NCBI GenBank assembly: GCA_002501885.1 | Contig: DAON01000012.1 | Span: 1-20,860, forward strand | Direction: 5' to 3' | Length of the DNA stretch: 20,860 nucleotides | Source of the DNA: Euryarchaeota archaeon UBA220 | GTDB taxonomy: Archaea > Thermoplasmatota > Poseidoniia > Poseidoniales > Thalassarchaeaceae | Part shown: positions 6,399 through 15,196 of the stretch, piece after piece | Position numbering within the stretch: the first letter of the stretch is position 1 | Layout: the number at the start of each line of letters is the position of its first letter | Notes under the pieces: model-generated | Told to the model about the DNA's origin: nothing | The model's database searches: none | Seen by the model: the letters and a program-made list of their open reading frames with translations, nothing else | Program-made: the position numbers and the translations under genes

Positions 6399-8771
6399 CT
6401 ACTCCTCTTCAGTGGCCGTTTTATGACTGCTCAAGAGGGCCGCAAGGCCACCTAACATGATTAGTGACCAGCCCAGCCAGACTAGGTGACTGCCCTGCAA
6501 ATCATAGATTGTAACTCTGACTGACTCGACAGCATCTAAGTCGCCGAGAATCATCGAACTCAGTAATTCATTAGACTGGGCCAAATCTAGAATCACTATT
6601 GTGTCGCCGGACAGTGTACTCATCCTGTCTATTTCAGAGCGTGAATTGATGGCCCCGCTGGGCGAGTCGAAACGCAGCATCCCAGGATTCAGAGTATCAA
6701 TTAGTTCGTCGTCTTTCCAGACTTCAATTGAAACACCAACAAATCCGTCTCCAACTAGATAGTCGTAGTCTTCATGGTCAGAAGATATCATCTCGGTCCC
6801 AACAAAAACCATCTCATAGCTTTCATGCTTTACCACTTGGTCCCTCTCAAGAGTGACCAGATGAGATGGATCTGAACGGTCGAGCATTGTTGTTGTCAAT
6901 ACATGACCCACCAATAATAGTAAGATTCCTAGGTGCGCGAGGTGCGAGCCTAGTAGTCTCGCACGCGCGGCATTACTATCGCCCATTCCGCGTTCCCTAA
7001 GGTGAGGTATTGTCTTCTTGGCCGTAAACCAAGCCTGCCTAGCAGTTAATGGAAGGGAGATTAGAAGCCAAGTTAGAACAAACACACCGACTGCGCCTCT
7101 AGTGATGCCACTGGTAACTACGAGTTCCGGGTCCCCGGGCAGAGGTAGATTCTCGCTGAATACTGCTAAGACAACAGAAGCGACTAATGTCAGGCCAACT
7201 GCAATTGGTCCCCTTTCAACTGGCAGAGAGTGGCCCCATCCATACAATGTCAGGCCAAGTGCGAGAAGAGCTAGGAGTGGTGCTCCGTAGAACTCGTGTG
7301 CCTCAAGGCTGGGCCCATCTATCTCTACAGTGAGGAGTAGCCATGTCAGAAGTAGGAAAGCTGTACCTCCATACCAAGGAGTCATTCTTGCTACGCGGGT
7401 TCTTGCTGAGATACTTGTGAAAGGTAACTGAAGAGAATCAAACTCGCCCTCATTCTCGGGAGACAGTAGCCACGGAGCTAGGAATGGGATCATTCCTGCA
7501 ACTGACTGCTGGATATTAGAAATCCATAACCAACTGGAGAACAACATCATCACTACGCCCATTGTAATCCAATGCATCGGAGGTCGTTGTGAATCGCCAT
7601 TGACAATCAGAAGCATCAGAGCTAGACCAACGGCTAGAATCGAGCTGGAACCAATCCAAAGTGCGATTGTTAAGAAAATCAGAATTAGAAGTCTTGACAT
7701 CGCAGGTGTTTCTTCAAGCATCGTTTTTCCACCTGTAGAGGATACTGCTGCCCTCTGCTCCCTTAGTAGATGTAACATTGCGAAACAGAACATAGCGACC
7801 ATGACAATGAGATACGATGTGACCTCGATACCAACGGGACTCCACTCTGCAATCTCGAGTACTCTCAGATAGGGGTCCTCGGACAGTGATCCTTCACCAT
7901 CTGCAACGAATGCGTGCACGGATGCCCAGACTCCATTTGCACGGGTCACCATCGTTGCATGGAAAGCGAGAGCTCCTGTGATTATTCCAATCGCCGGAGA
8001 AGCAGCAATTGCCCTAGAGTCCGATTGGGCTCTGACATGAATTAACATGAGTAAAGCCAGCCAAGGTAACAATGAGCCAGTTTCAACCGGATCCCAAGCC
8101 CAGTATCCTCCCCAATCGAGTACGGTATATGCCCACAGACCACCTAATCCAATGCCTATTGTTCCAACTAGAAAGGCGGCCCTAGCCCAGTACAATTGAG
8201 ACTCATGAATTAACTTCGAAGAGTCGCGCCTGAGTACTCCCGCTATTGCAACGCTAGCGGTTGCCAAACACAATGAGTAGTATGCGAATACAATCGGAGG
8301 ATGAATTACCATCAAATTGGTCTGTAACAGAGGATGGAGTTCGCCTTGCTGCAAACCCGCGGGTGCAAATGGCTCTAGTAACCATGAAACTAAGATAATC
8401 GATATTACTAGAATATGCAAGATTCTGACCTCAAGCTTTGCTGGTTTGTCTCTCTCGGCCATCATCCAAGTCACTACACCAAGCAGAGCGGCCCACAGAA
8501 GAAGCGGTCCGGCTCTGCCCCCCCAAACAGCAGAGACTCGATACAGAAGTGGCAGACCGTCACCACCGTATCTGGCAACAAGATCCAGACTGGAAGCATC
8601 CACCACAAAGGCACCTACCAAAAATGCAAATGGAGAGATCTGTGCAGCAAGAGTGACATTTCTAGCCAGTATGTCACCGGCTTTCTCTGGCCGCATAGCC
8701 TGATGCAGGCTGGTCAAAACGGCGAGCGCGAGTAGTAAGAGTCCCAAATTAGGGAGAATTCGGATCACCAC
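6399..8771 (-). CDS. ccmF: Cytochrome c-type biogenesis protein CcmF (haem lyase subunit)
   Basis: This 790-residue polytopic membrane protein takes haem from holo-CcmE and attaches it to apocytochrome c outside the membrane. The tryptophan-rich haem-handling motif is at about 220-238 (WGGYWAWDPVETGSLLPWL). Conserved histidines lie in VIHPPIVFAYY (about 157) and WASVHAFV (about 286). About a dozen hydrophobic segments are visible. A soluble loop of about 130 residues near the C terminus precedes the last membrane helix, as in bacterial CcmF, though the whole is longer than the usual ~650. The GTG start at 8771 overlaps the stop of the upstream geranylgeranyl reductase by seven bases, so the two are coupled. 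No other ccm gene is in the window. Confidence 0.92.
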   Translation of the reverse strand: MVIRILPNLGLLLLALAVLTSLHQAMRPEKAGDILARNVTLAAQISPFAFLVGAFVVDASSLDLVARYGGDGLPLLYRVSAVWGGRAGPLLLWAALLGVVTWMMAERDKPAKLEVRILHILVISIILVSWLLEPFAPAGLQQGELHPLLQTNLMVIHPPIVFAYYSLCLATASVAIAGVLRRDSSKLIHESQLYWARAAFLVGTIGIGLGGLWAYTVLDWGGYWAWDPVETGSLLPWLALLMLIHVRAQSDSRAIAASPAIGIITGALAFHATMVTRANGVWASVHAFVADGEGSLSEDPYLRVLEIAEWSPVGIEVTSYLIVMVAMFCFAMLHLLREQRAAVSSTGGKTMLEETPAMSRLLILIFLTIALWIGSSSILAVGLALMLLIVNGDSQRPPMHWITMGVVMMLFSSWLWISNIQQSVAGMIPFLAPWLLSPENEGEFDSLQLPFTSISARTRVARMTPWYGGTAFLLLTWLLLTVEIDGPSLEAHEFYGAPLLALLALGLTLYGWGHSLPVERGPIAVGLTLVASVVLAVFSENLPLPGDPELVVTSGITRGAVGVFVLTWLLISLPLTARQAWFTAKKTIPHLRERGMGDSNAARARLLGSHLAHLGILLLLVGHVLTTTMLDRSDPSHLVTLERDQVVKHESYEMVFVGTEMISSDHEDYDYLVGDGFVGVSIEVWKDDELIDTLNPGMLRFDSPSGAINSRSEIDRMSTLSGDTIVILDLAQSNELLSSMILGDLDAVESVRVTIYDLQGSHLVWLGWSLIMLGGLAALLSSHKTATEEE

Positions 8772-10012
8772 CCGTAGAACTTAGCCCGACTATATCCAAA
8801 GGCCAGCATTGCAGGAACTATTCGCTTGAAGTAGAGCCCTGGCCTTCGAATTAGAAGTCTTAGGGCCACCATTGCCTTGCCTCTGGCTCCCATATCTGAC
8901 ATCTCATTAGGGAAGCACCGAGCCATCAATGACATTTCATCATCTGTCAGATTAAATAGCGCGTTCTTACCCTTGAGGATCTTATCGTAAGGAGGGAATT
9001 CATCCTTCCAAAGCTTGGTGTACTCAGCCAATCTGGAGCCACTAAGGTCATCTTCCGAGATTGCTGCAGCAGCAGTCTCAGCAGCATATACAGCAGACTT
9101 CAGGGCAAGGTGTGAGCCGCCTTCGAATAGTGGTGATGTGAAGCCGGCGGCATCGCCTACTAGCATTAGTCCGTCGTAGTGAGTGTTGACAAATGGTCCA
9201 GAGATTGGGATTGTGCCTCCAAATGCGTGTGTACCCTTCTCCTTCCAAGGCGGATGAACCTGTTCGAGTTCCTTGAAATGAGTAATGTCAATGAACTCGT
9301 CAAGAGCCTTTTTCGCACGAGGTCTATCTTCAGTTACTAATCCAACATTTGCCCTTCCATCGCACTTGGGAATCATCCACAGATATCCCTTCTCTGCATA
9401 CTCGGGCCAGATATAGAAGTCCAAGTAACCGTCAGTGGGAACTTCCAGCATCTCATACTGCATTCCCGCAACAACCTTGCCCATCTCATTGAGAGGTTTA
9501 TCTCCGTCAGGCTTGACTATCTTTGAGCAGATTGCAGCGACTCCAGATGCATCGATGACTATCTTCGCTTGGATTGGGAAATTTTCACCCTTACCATCGC
9601 ACATCCAGCCGGCGAACTTACCGTCTTCCTCAATTCTCTCCATCGAAGAGAGTTTGTGGTTGAGATGCATACTGGCTCCCGCTTCCACCGCCTCATCTGC
9701 AATCCACCTCTCAAACAGATGCTTTTCGAGGACATAGCCCTCCTCAGTGAGGCACTTCTCGGTGCCATCAGGGAATATTACGCGAATTCCCTGAACTTCC
9801 TTACTGACTACATGGTCAGGGAGCTTAATTCCGAGATTTTGACATGCAATCTCAGAAATGCACTCTCCGCAGTGCACTGGAGTTCCAATAGCGGGGTGAT
9901 CCTCAATCAGAATGGTGGAAAGTCCTCGCTTAGCGGACTGTAAAGCGGCATTTCCACCTCCCGGACCGGCTCCGATGACTAGGACATCGCAGGTGTTCAC
10001 CGCGTCTCCCAT
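8765..10012 (-). CDS. Geranylgeranyl reductase family FAD-dependent oxidoreductase
   Basis: This 415-residue flavoprotein saturates double bonds in geranylgeranyl chains. It starts with the FAD-binding motif VLVIGAGPGGGNAA, followed by the acidic residue ending the second strand (IED). HCGEC at about 48-52 matches the cysteine-containing motif of archaeal members. The substrate pocket motif YIWPEYAEKGYLWMIPK and the second FAD motif LMLVGDAAGFTSPLFEGG are present. The C terminus has a short hydrophobic, basic stretch that could lie on the membrane. In archaea such enzymes act on membrane lipids, and some related ones act on quinone tails; the neighbouring UbiA/UbiD genes across the divergent promoter favour the latter, but that is inference. 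It overlaps ccmF downstream. Confidence 0.9.
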   Translation of the reverse strand: MGDAVNTCDVLVIGAGPGGGNAALQSAKRGLSTILIEDHPAIGTPVHCGECISEIACQNLGIKLPDHVVSKEVQGIRVIFPDGTEKCLTEEGYVLEKHLFERWIADEAVEAGASMHLNHKLSSMERIEEDGKFAGWMCDGKGENFPIQAKIVIDASGVAAICSKIVKPDGDKPLNEMGKVVAGMQYEMLEVPTDGYLDFYIWPEYAEKGYLWMIPKCDGRANVGLVTEDRPRAKKALDEFIDITHFKELEQVHPPWKEKGTHAFGGTIPISGPFVNTHYDGLMLVGDAAGFTSPLFEGGSHLALKSAVYAAETAAAAISEDDLSGSRLAEYTKLWKDEFPPYDKILKGKNALFNLTDDEMSLMARCFPNEMSDMGARGKAMVALRLLIRRPGLYFKRIVPAMLAFGYSRAKFYGW

Positions 10013-10053
10013 GGTATTGCGGGAAGGTCTAGCATCAAAGAATCCGTCGGTTG

Positions 10054-10070
10054 CGCCATCTACGATGGCG
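10054..10070. promoter_or_regulatory. 17-bp dyad in the divergent ggr/ubiD intergenic region
   Basis: CGCCATC and GATGGCG form a 7-bp perfect inverted repeat around TAC. It lies near the middle of the 80-base gap between the two divergent starts (10012 minus, 10093 or 10108 plus), where an operator controlling both quinone-related transcripts would sit. No clear TATA box was found on either side. Confidence 0.4.
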
Positions 10071-10092
10071 AGCGAACATTCTCATTTGGTGA

Positions 10093-11979
10093 GTGTTCCG
10101 GACAGTCATGGGTTGGAAGCGGCTATCCGACTTCGTCGGGTCTCTAGAGGAGTCTGGAGAACTCCTCAGAATCCCTGATCCAGTAGATGTTGAGCTCGAA
10201 GCGGGATGTTTTGCTGATCGTATGGTTAAGCGGGGTGGTCCGGCAATCAAGTTCGAGCAACCGCGCTTACCTGATGGAACAATTAGTCCATTTCCACTAC
10301 TGATGAATCTGTACGGTACGAGAGATCGTACTAATCGGGCTCTAGGAGTAACTGAGCCGAAAGAAGTCGGAGAAAAGATGACTGCTCTGATGAAGCCAGA
10401 TGTGGGTGCAATAATGCGCGCCCCATGGAAGGGTATCGGGCTAGCCTTGGATGGTATGTCAATGGCCCCCTGGAAAAGAAGGAGGGGTGCTTGTCAGCAA
10501 GTGGTAATGGAAGAGCCAGATGTGACTATTCTTCCAATTCCTAAGACCTGGCCCGAAGACGGTGGTAGATTCATGACTCTGCCGTTGGTTGTGACTGCAG
10601 ACCCAAAAACTGGCGAGCACAACATGGGCATGTATCGTAGTCAGGTGTTTGGACCTACTGAAGTCGGTCTGCACTGGCAGGCCCACAAGCACGGGGCCGA
10701 TCATGCAGATGCGACAACCGGCAGAATGCCAGTAGCAATCTGTTTGGGTGGGCCGCCTGAATTGACATTCAGCGCAATCGCACCATTACCGGATAATCTG
10801 AGCGAGTATGAGTTCGCTGGACTACTCTCAGGCAGAAGGTTACCGATTGTAAAGTGTAAGACCAACGATTTGTGGGTTCCCGCTGACTGCGACATAGTCA
10901 TCGAAGGTTACACCGTACCGGGAGAGACTCGTATGGAGGGTCCCTTCGGAGATCACTTCGGCTACTACTCTCTGGCAGAGCCCTATCCTGTAATGCATGT
11001 GACTCGTATCACACATCGAAGAGATGCGATGGTTCCAATGACCATCGTTGGCACACCTCCAATGGAAGATGGTTATCTTGGTGAGGCGGTAGGTGATGCC
11101 TTCCTACCTGTTCTGAAATTCCAACACCGAGATGTGGCTGATTTATTCTTGCCATTAGAAACTGGTTTCCACAACTTCGCCATAGTCGCCTCCAAGCAAC
11201 GCTACCCTAGACAGGGTCGCAAGACAGCATTGGGGCTTCTTGGTGCTGGACAATTGATGTTCCAAAAGGTGGTTGTCGTAGTAGACGAGGATCATCCGGT
11301 AAAGGACTTAGATGCTCTGCTAGATGCGCTAGACTACCGCGTCCATATCCCTGAAGACTTGGTAATTCTACAGGGTATGGTTGCAGATACTTTGGCCCAT
11401 GCTGCCCCTTGGGACAATATCCATGACAAGTTGATTATCGATGCAACATCAACACCGAGGGGCGATCCACACAGAGATTTACCCGAGCAGCAAGGTTGCC
11501 CTGAATCTTTGGCCGTCTCCGCATCTGCCGTTAGAGGAGTAGTCCAAGCTAGGATGTTGAGGCCTTCCATGCTGGTGGTTACTACTGACATTGAGGGTGG
11601 ACCTAGCCCCGAGAGTAGCATGGAAAAAGTCAGTGAAGAAGGTGCGGCTAGACAGCGTGAGGTGATTCGAGAAATCCGTGAGTCGATCTGGTCGCTTGAG
11701 GCTGCCAAGAACTTGCGTTGGCTGTTCATCACTGACGATGATGCGTATCTTGCTAGCGAGGACTGGCGTCGACGCATGCTCTGGCAGCTACTATGCCGAT
11801 TCGATGTAGGTCGTGACTTACACTTTGATGAGACTGGAGATCGTATTGCTTGGGATGCTACAGCACCAATTCCGTCTAACAAGGGACCTCTGCCAGTTAG
11901 ACGCTGGCCGGGTATGACCCTGCACGACCCCGAGGTGGCCGAGCGAGTGGATGCATGGTTATCAGAGGGAGGTTACTGA
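10093..11979 (+). CDS. UbiD family decarboxylase
   Basis: This 628-residue protein belongs to the prenyl-FMN-dependent decarboxylases that remove the carboxylate of prenylated aromatic acids. Features seen: GELLRIPDPVD near the N terminus, PEDGGRFMTLPLV, HNMGMYRSQVFG with the conserved arginine at about 182, HWQAHKHG (about 194-201), PADCDIVIEG, and the catalytic stretch GETRMEGPFGDHFGYYS with glutamates at about 278 and 282, completing the E-R-E set. It is longer than E. coli UbiD (about 500); the extra length is mainly in the C-terminal part. GTG 10093 is the longest start, but ATG 10108 is equally plausible. The next gene, UbiA, overlaps its stop codon (TGATG). Likely substrate is a prenylated aromatic quinone precursor, inferred from UbiA. 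The UbiX partner that makes prenyl-FMN is not in the window. Confidence 0.92.
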   Translation: MFRTVMGWKRLSDFVGSLEESGELLRIPDPVDVELEAGCFADRMVKRGGPAIKFEQPRLPDGTISPFPLLMNLYGTRDRTNRALGVTEPKEVGEKMTALMKPDVGAIMRAPWKGIGLALDGMSMAPWKRRRGACQQVVMEEPDVTILPIPKTWPEDGGRFMTLPLVVTADPKTGEHNMGMYRSQVFGPTEVGLHWQAHKHGADHADATTGRMPVAICLGGPPELTFSAIAPLPDNLSEYEFAGLLSGRRLPIVKCKTNDLWVPADCDIVIEGYTVPGETRMEGPFGDHFGYYSLAEPYPVMHVTRITHRRDAMVPMTIVGTPPMEDGYLGEAVGDAFLPVLKFQHRDVADLFLPLETGFHNFAIVASKQRYPRQGRKTALGLLGAGQLMFQKVVVVVDEDHPVKDLDALLDALDYRVHIPEDLVILQGMVADTLAHAAPWDNIHDKLIIDATSTPRGDPHRDLPEQQGCPESLAVSASAVRGVVQARMLRPSMLVVTTDIEGGPSPESSMEKVSEEGAARQREVIREIRESIWSLEAAKNLRWLFITDDDAYLASEDWRRRMLWQLLCRFDVGRDLHFDETGDRIAWDATAPIPSNKGPLPVRRWPGMTLHDPEVAERVDAWLSEGGY

Positions 11980-12905
11980 TGGGAGTCAAGGAGATACTTG
12001 AATTCGTCAAGGTCGAGCATACTCTGTTTTCGCTGCCGTTCGTACTAATTGGGTATGTATTGGCCGATGCGGAGTACGGCTCCGACTCGCTGGACTTGCT
12101 CTGGATACTGCTAGCTGCTGTGGGTGCAAGAGGTCTTGCAATGGTGCTGAATCGAATAATCGATAGTGATATTGATGCTGAGAATCCGCGTACTGCGTCC
12201 CGTCACTTGCCCTCAGGCCTGATGTCAAAGCAGACTGCGTGGGGGCTTGCTATCGCGTTCCTAGTGACTCTTGCATTCTCTGCATGGATGCTTAACGAGG
12301 TAGCATTACAGATGGTATGGTTACCTGTACTGGCGTTCATGATTTACCCGTACACGAAGAGAGTAACATGGATCTGTCACTTGTGGCTTGGGCTTTGTCT
12401 AGGACTCGCACCCGCAGGTGCCTGGGTAGCACTGGCAGCAGATGTCCACGGATGGGGAGCAATTACCGGAGTTGACGGTAATTTCCTTTGGTATCCAGAG
12501 ATTTTCTTTATCTCCATGGGTGTAGCGCTTTGGATTGCTGCCTTCGATATTAACTACGCGCGCATGGATGTCAATGTAGATCGTGAGCAGGGAATCAAGT
12601 CATTCCCCTCTGCTTTCGGAGACAGGATGACTACCAGTATGAGCGTAGCACTAACGATGAGTTGGGCACTCTGCTTCGTTCTAACGGGATTGAATGAAGC
12701 GATTGATGGTGGAGATGTTTACTCTCTGTGGATTCCCGCAGCAGTTGTAATGGCGTTGGTAAATATCGTCGTGATGACCAAGGGCGCTCAGACTTCTATG
12801 GGTTCGGAAGAGGAGATGAGGGGTTTCCAGCAGAATCTCTTCAATACCTCGGTGCTAACTGGCTGGGTCCTGTTAGTGAGCCTAGTTTTGGCAGGGGTGA
12901 TGTGA
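11979..12905 (+). CDS. UbiA-family prenyltransferase, MqnP/4-hydroxybenzoate type
   Basis: This 308-residue integral membrane enzyme attaches a polyprenyl chain to an aromatic acceptor. Both diphosphate/Mg-binding motifs are intact: NRIIDSDIDAENPRTASRHLP at about 58-78 (N-x3-D-x3-D) and DINYARMDVNVDREQGIKSFP at about 190-210. VEHTLFSLPFVLIGYV at the N terminus and YPYTKRVTWICHLWLG also fit. About eight or nine hydrophobic segments are visible. The overall pattern (GARGLAMVLNR, APAGAWVA) resembles the prenyltransferases of the futalosine menaquinone route rather than lipid-forming digeranylgeranylglyceryl-phosphate synthases. The start at 11979 is fixed by GGGAGG six bases upstream and by overlap with the UbiD stop (TGATG). 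Its own stop overlaps the uvrB start in the same way. Confidence 0.9.
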   Translation: MGVKEILEFVKVEHTLFSLPFVLIGYVLADAEYGSDSLDLLWILLAAVGARGLAMVLNRIIDSDIDAENPRTASRHLPSGLMSKQTAWGLAIAFLVTLAFSAWMLNEVALQMVWLPVLAFMIYPYTKRVTWICHLWLGLCLGLAPAGAWVALAADVHGWGAITGVDGNFLWYPEIFFISMGVALWIAAFDINYARMDVNVDREQGIKSFPSAFGDRMTTSMSVALTMSWALCFVLTGLNEAIDGGDVYSLWIPAAVVMALVNIVVMTKGAQTSMGSEEEMRGFQQNLFNTSVLTGWVLLVSLVLAGVM

Positions 12906-15196
12906 TGGGTGATCCAGCCATATTCACTCTGAAATCGGACTACGACTCGGCTGGAGACCAGCAGCAGGCAATCGACAAGCTGGTCGAACAAATTGAGAAC
13001 GGACAGGAGCGTTGTGTATTGCTTGGTGTCACCGGCTCAGGCAAGACATTTGCTATGGCTAAGGTAATTGAAAGGTTACAGATTCCAACCCTAATACTCT
13101 CTCACAATAAGACGCTTGCTCGCCAGTTATGGCAAGAGATGAGCGAGTTGTTTCCAGAAAATGCAGTAGAATATTTCGTTAGTTACTATGACTACTATCA
13201 GCCTGAGGCTTACATCCCAGGTAGAGATTTGTATATCGACAAAGAGTTACAAATGAATGAGCGGATTGAGCAAGAGAGGTTCTCTACTGTAGCCTCACTC
13301 GTGTCACGGCCCGATGTGATAGCCGTTGGTACAGTGTCGGTAATCTACGGTCTGAATCCACCAGAGGTTTTCCAGCAGAATCATCTGAGGTTGGCAGTCG
13401 GTGAGAAGGCCGATCCACAGGAAGTGGTCAGGCAACTTGTCGGACTACAGTATCGTAGGACGGCAGCAGAGATTACTCGTGGCGATATTCGCCTCCGAGG
13501 AGAAGTTCTCGACATTTGGATGCCGAGTCGAGATGATCCATTGCGCATCCGCTTCGGCTGGGATGGTATCGAGAGAATTCAGGCCTGCGAATCGGTTTCT
13601 TGGGAGCCACTTGATGACTTCGAAGAGGCATGGATTCACCCACGAGAATTCTACATGACTAGTGAGGAGCGGTTCAATCAGGCTCTCGAGGATATTGAGA
13701 ACGAGCTCGATAAGCGGATGGATTGGTTCCACAGCGAAGGCATGGATTTGGAGTCTCACAGGTTAGAGCAAAGAACTAGATTCGATCTTGAGATGCTGTC
13801 TGAGATCGGATCTTGCAAAGGTGTTGAGAACTACTCAATGCATTTCGATGGTAGGCATCGAGGTGAGCGAGCATACTGTCTGCTTGATTTCTTTGCAAAA
13901 TGTGCAGAGAAGTACCATGGTGGAGAAGATAGGTACCTCGTGGTAATGGATGAGTCGCATGTGACCCTGCCTCAAGTATCTGGTATGTTTGGGGGCGATT
14001 ATTCTCGAAAGAAGAATCTCATTGACCATGGATTTAGACTACCTTCGGCTTACGATAACAGACCACTGCGTATCGATGAATTCCAAAAATTAGTCAATCA
14101 GATGATCTATGTCAGTGCTACTCCTGGAGAGAGAGAGTTGCGCCACCTAGCTGAGGTTACTGGGCAGGAGGTTCCGCAGGAACTCCTCCATGTTCAGAGT
14201 GGAGGTGGTGCATTACCCGCAGAGGAAGATAAACCACTTGTGCGGAGATCGATGCAAGGGCTAATGGAGAAAATAGAGGGAATTGCTACTATGGAAATTC
14301 GTCCAACTGGGCTTCTAGACCCTAGCATCGAAGTTAGAAAGACAGTTGGTCAGGTCCAGGACCTTGAAGAGGAGATTCGTCTGAGAATTAAGGCGGATGA
14401 AAGGGTACTGGTCACAGTAATGACAATCAAATTTGCAGAAGAAGTTGCAGAATATTTGCAGCGGCAGGGATTCAAGGCTCACTATCTACATAGTGAAATA
14501 GATACTCTTGAGAGAACTGAGATCATCAAGGCTCTTCGCCTGGGGCACATAGACATCATAGTCGGAATCAACCTACTTAGGGAAGGACTGGACATTCCCG
14601 AGGTCTCGCTTGTAGCGATTTTTGATGCTGACAAGGAAGGATTCCTACGTAATGAGCGTTCACTCCTTCAGACAATCGGTAGAGCCAGTCGAAACGAGAA
14701 GGGGTCTGTTATCCTGTACGCCGATTCTGTTTCTCCGGCCATGGAGGCGGCAATTGGGCAGACCGTATCGCGGCGTAGGCGACAATCAGAGTACAATGAG
14801 GAACATGGAATTACTCCCCGAACCATCCAGAAGGCCTTGCCAGTAATGGGCGAGGAGATAGAAGACTTGACCTCAGGCGTTGCTGGCAAAGGGAAGGGGG
14901 GCGGTCGTCGAATGGTGGCTAAGGCTCCCGGTAAGAAAGGGCTTGAGGGGTTAGCACAGAAGTTTGGATTGGGTGCAGGAGTATGGAATAGTTCTGACTC
15001 GGTTCTGGAAAATATTAGCCAACCTGAATGGGTCGAAGCGGCTGAAGAGGTGCTTTCACATACCGATGAGGATGAGTCAGCCAAGATCAGAGAGAAGTTG
15101 GAAAGGGAAATGAAGCAGGCTGCAGCGCGCTTAGACTTTGAGCGAGCGGCTCGATTAAGGGATAGAATCTACCAATTAGAGAGTGCGTCGAATTGA
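12905..15196 (+). CDS. uvrB: Excinuclease ABC subunit B (UvrB)
   Basis: This 763-residue helicase-like protein loads onto damaged DNA with UvrA and positions UvrC for incision in nucleotide excision repair. Seen in order: Walker A GVTGSGKT (41-48), SHNKTLARQLW, the beta-hairpin YYDYYQPEAYIP (about 94-105), the Walker B variant DESHVTLPQVSGMFGGD, YVSATPG, RPTGLLDP, LHSEIDTLERTEII, NLLREGLDIPEV, the helicase motif VI QTIGRASRN, YNEEHGITPRTI, and the UVR coiled-coil domain at the end. It is about 90 residues longer than bacterial UvrB, owing to a ~41-residue insertion after YVSATPG and a longer basic, glycine-rich linker before the UVR domain. ATG 12905 lies in TGATG overlapping the UbiA stop. 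The gene looks bacterial in origin. uvrA and uvrC are not here. Confidence 0.97.
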   Translation: MGDPAIFTLKSDYDSAGDQQQAIDKLVEQIENGQERCVLLGVTGSGKTFAMAKVIERLQIPTLILSHNKTLARQLWQEMSELFPENAVEYFVSYYDYYQPEAYIPGRDLYIDKELQMNERIEQERFSTVASLVSRPDVIAVGTVSVIYGLNPPEVFQQNHLRLAVGEKADPQEVVRQLVGLQYRRTAAEITRGDIRLRGEVLDIWMPSRDDPLRIRFGWDGIERIQACESVSWEPLDDFEEAWIHPREFYMTSEERFNQALEDIENELDKRMDWFHSEGMDLESHRLEQRTRFDLEMLSEIGSCKGVENYSMHFDGRHRGERAYCLLDFFAKCAEKYHGGEDRYLVVMDESHVTLPQVSGMFGGDYSRKKNLIDHGFRLPSAYDNRPLRIDEFQKLVNQMIYVSATPGERELRHLAEVTGQEVPQELLHVQSGGGALPAEEDKPLVRRSMQGLMEKIEGIATMEIRPTGLLDPSIEVRKTVGQVQDLEEEIRLRIKADERVLVTVMTIKFAEEVAEYLQRQGFKAHYLHSEIDTLERTEIIKALRLGHIDIIVGINLLREGLDIPEVSLVAIFDADKEGFLRNERSLLQTIGRASRNEKGSVILYADSVSPAMEAAIGQTVSRRRRQSEYNEEHGITPRTIQKALPVMGEEIEDLTSGVAGKGKGGGRRMVAKAPGKKGLEGLAQKFGLGAGVWNSSDSVLENISQPEWVEAAEEVLSHTDEDESAKIREKLEREMKQAAARLDFERAARLRDRIYQLESASN

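Noticed and set aside
11334..11882. 182-residue open frame opposite ubiD
   Set aside because: No recognisable motif, and the plus strand carries conserved UbiD sequence throughout.
12728..12904. Upstream extension of the uvrB frame into ubiA
   Set aside because: Translation does not match the UvrB N terminus; UvrB homology begins right after ATG 12905, which overlaps the ubiA stop.
14668..15084. 138-residue open frame opposite uvrB
   Set aside because: Low-complexity Ser/Pro-rich translation opposite the uvrB linker, whose plus-strand frame is continuous with the UVR domain.
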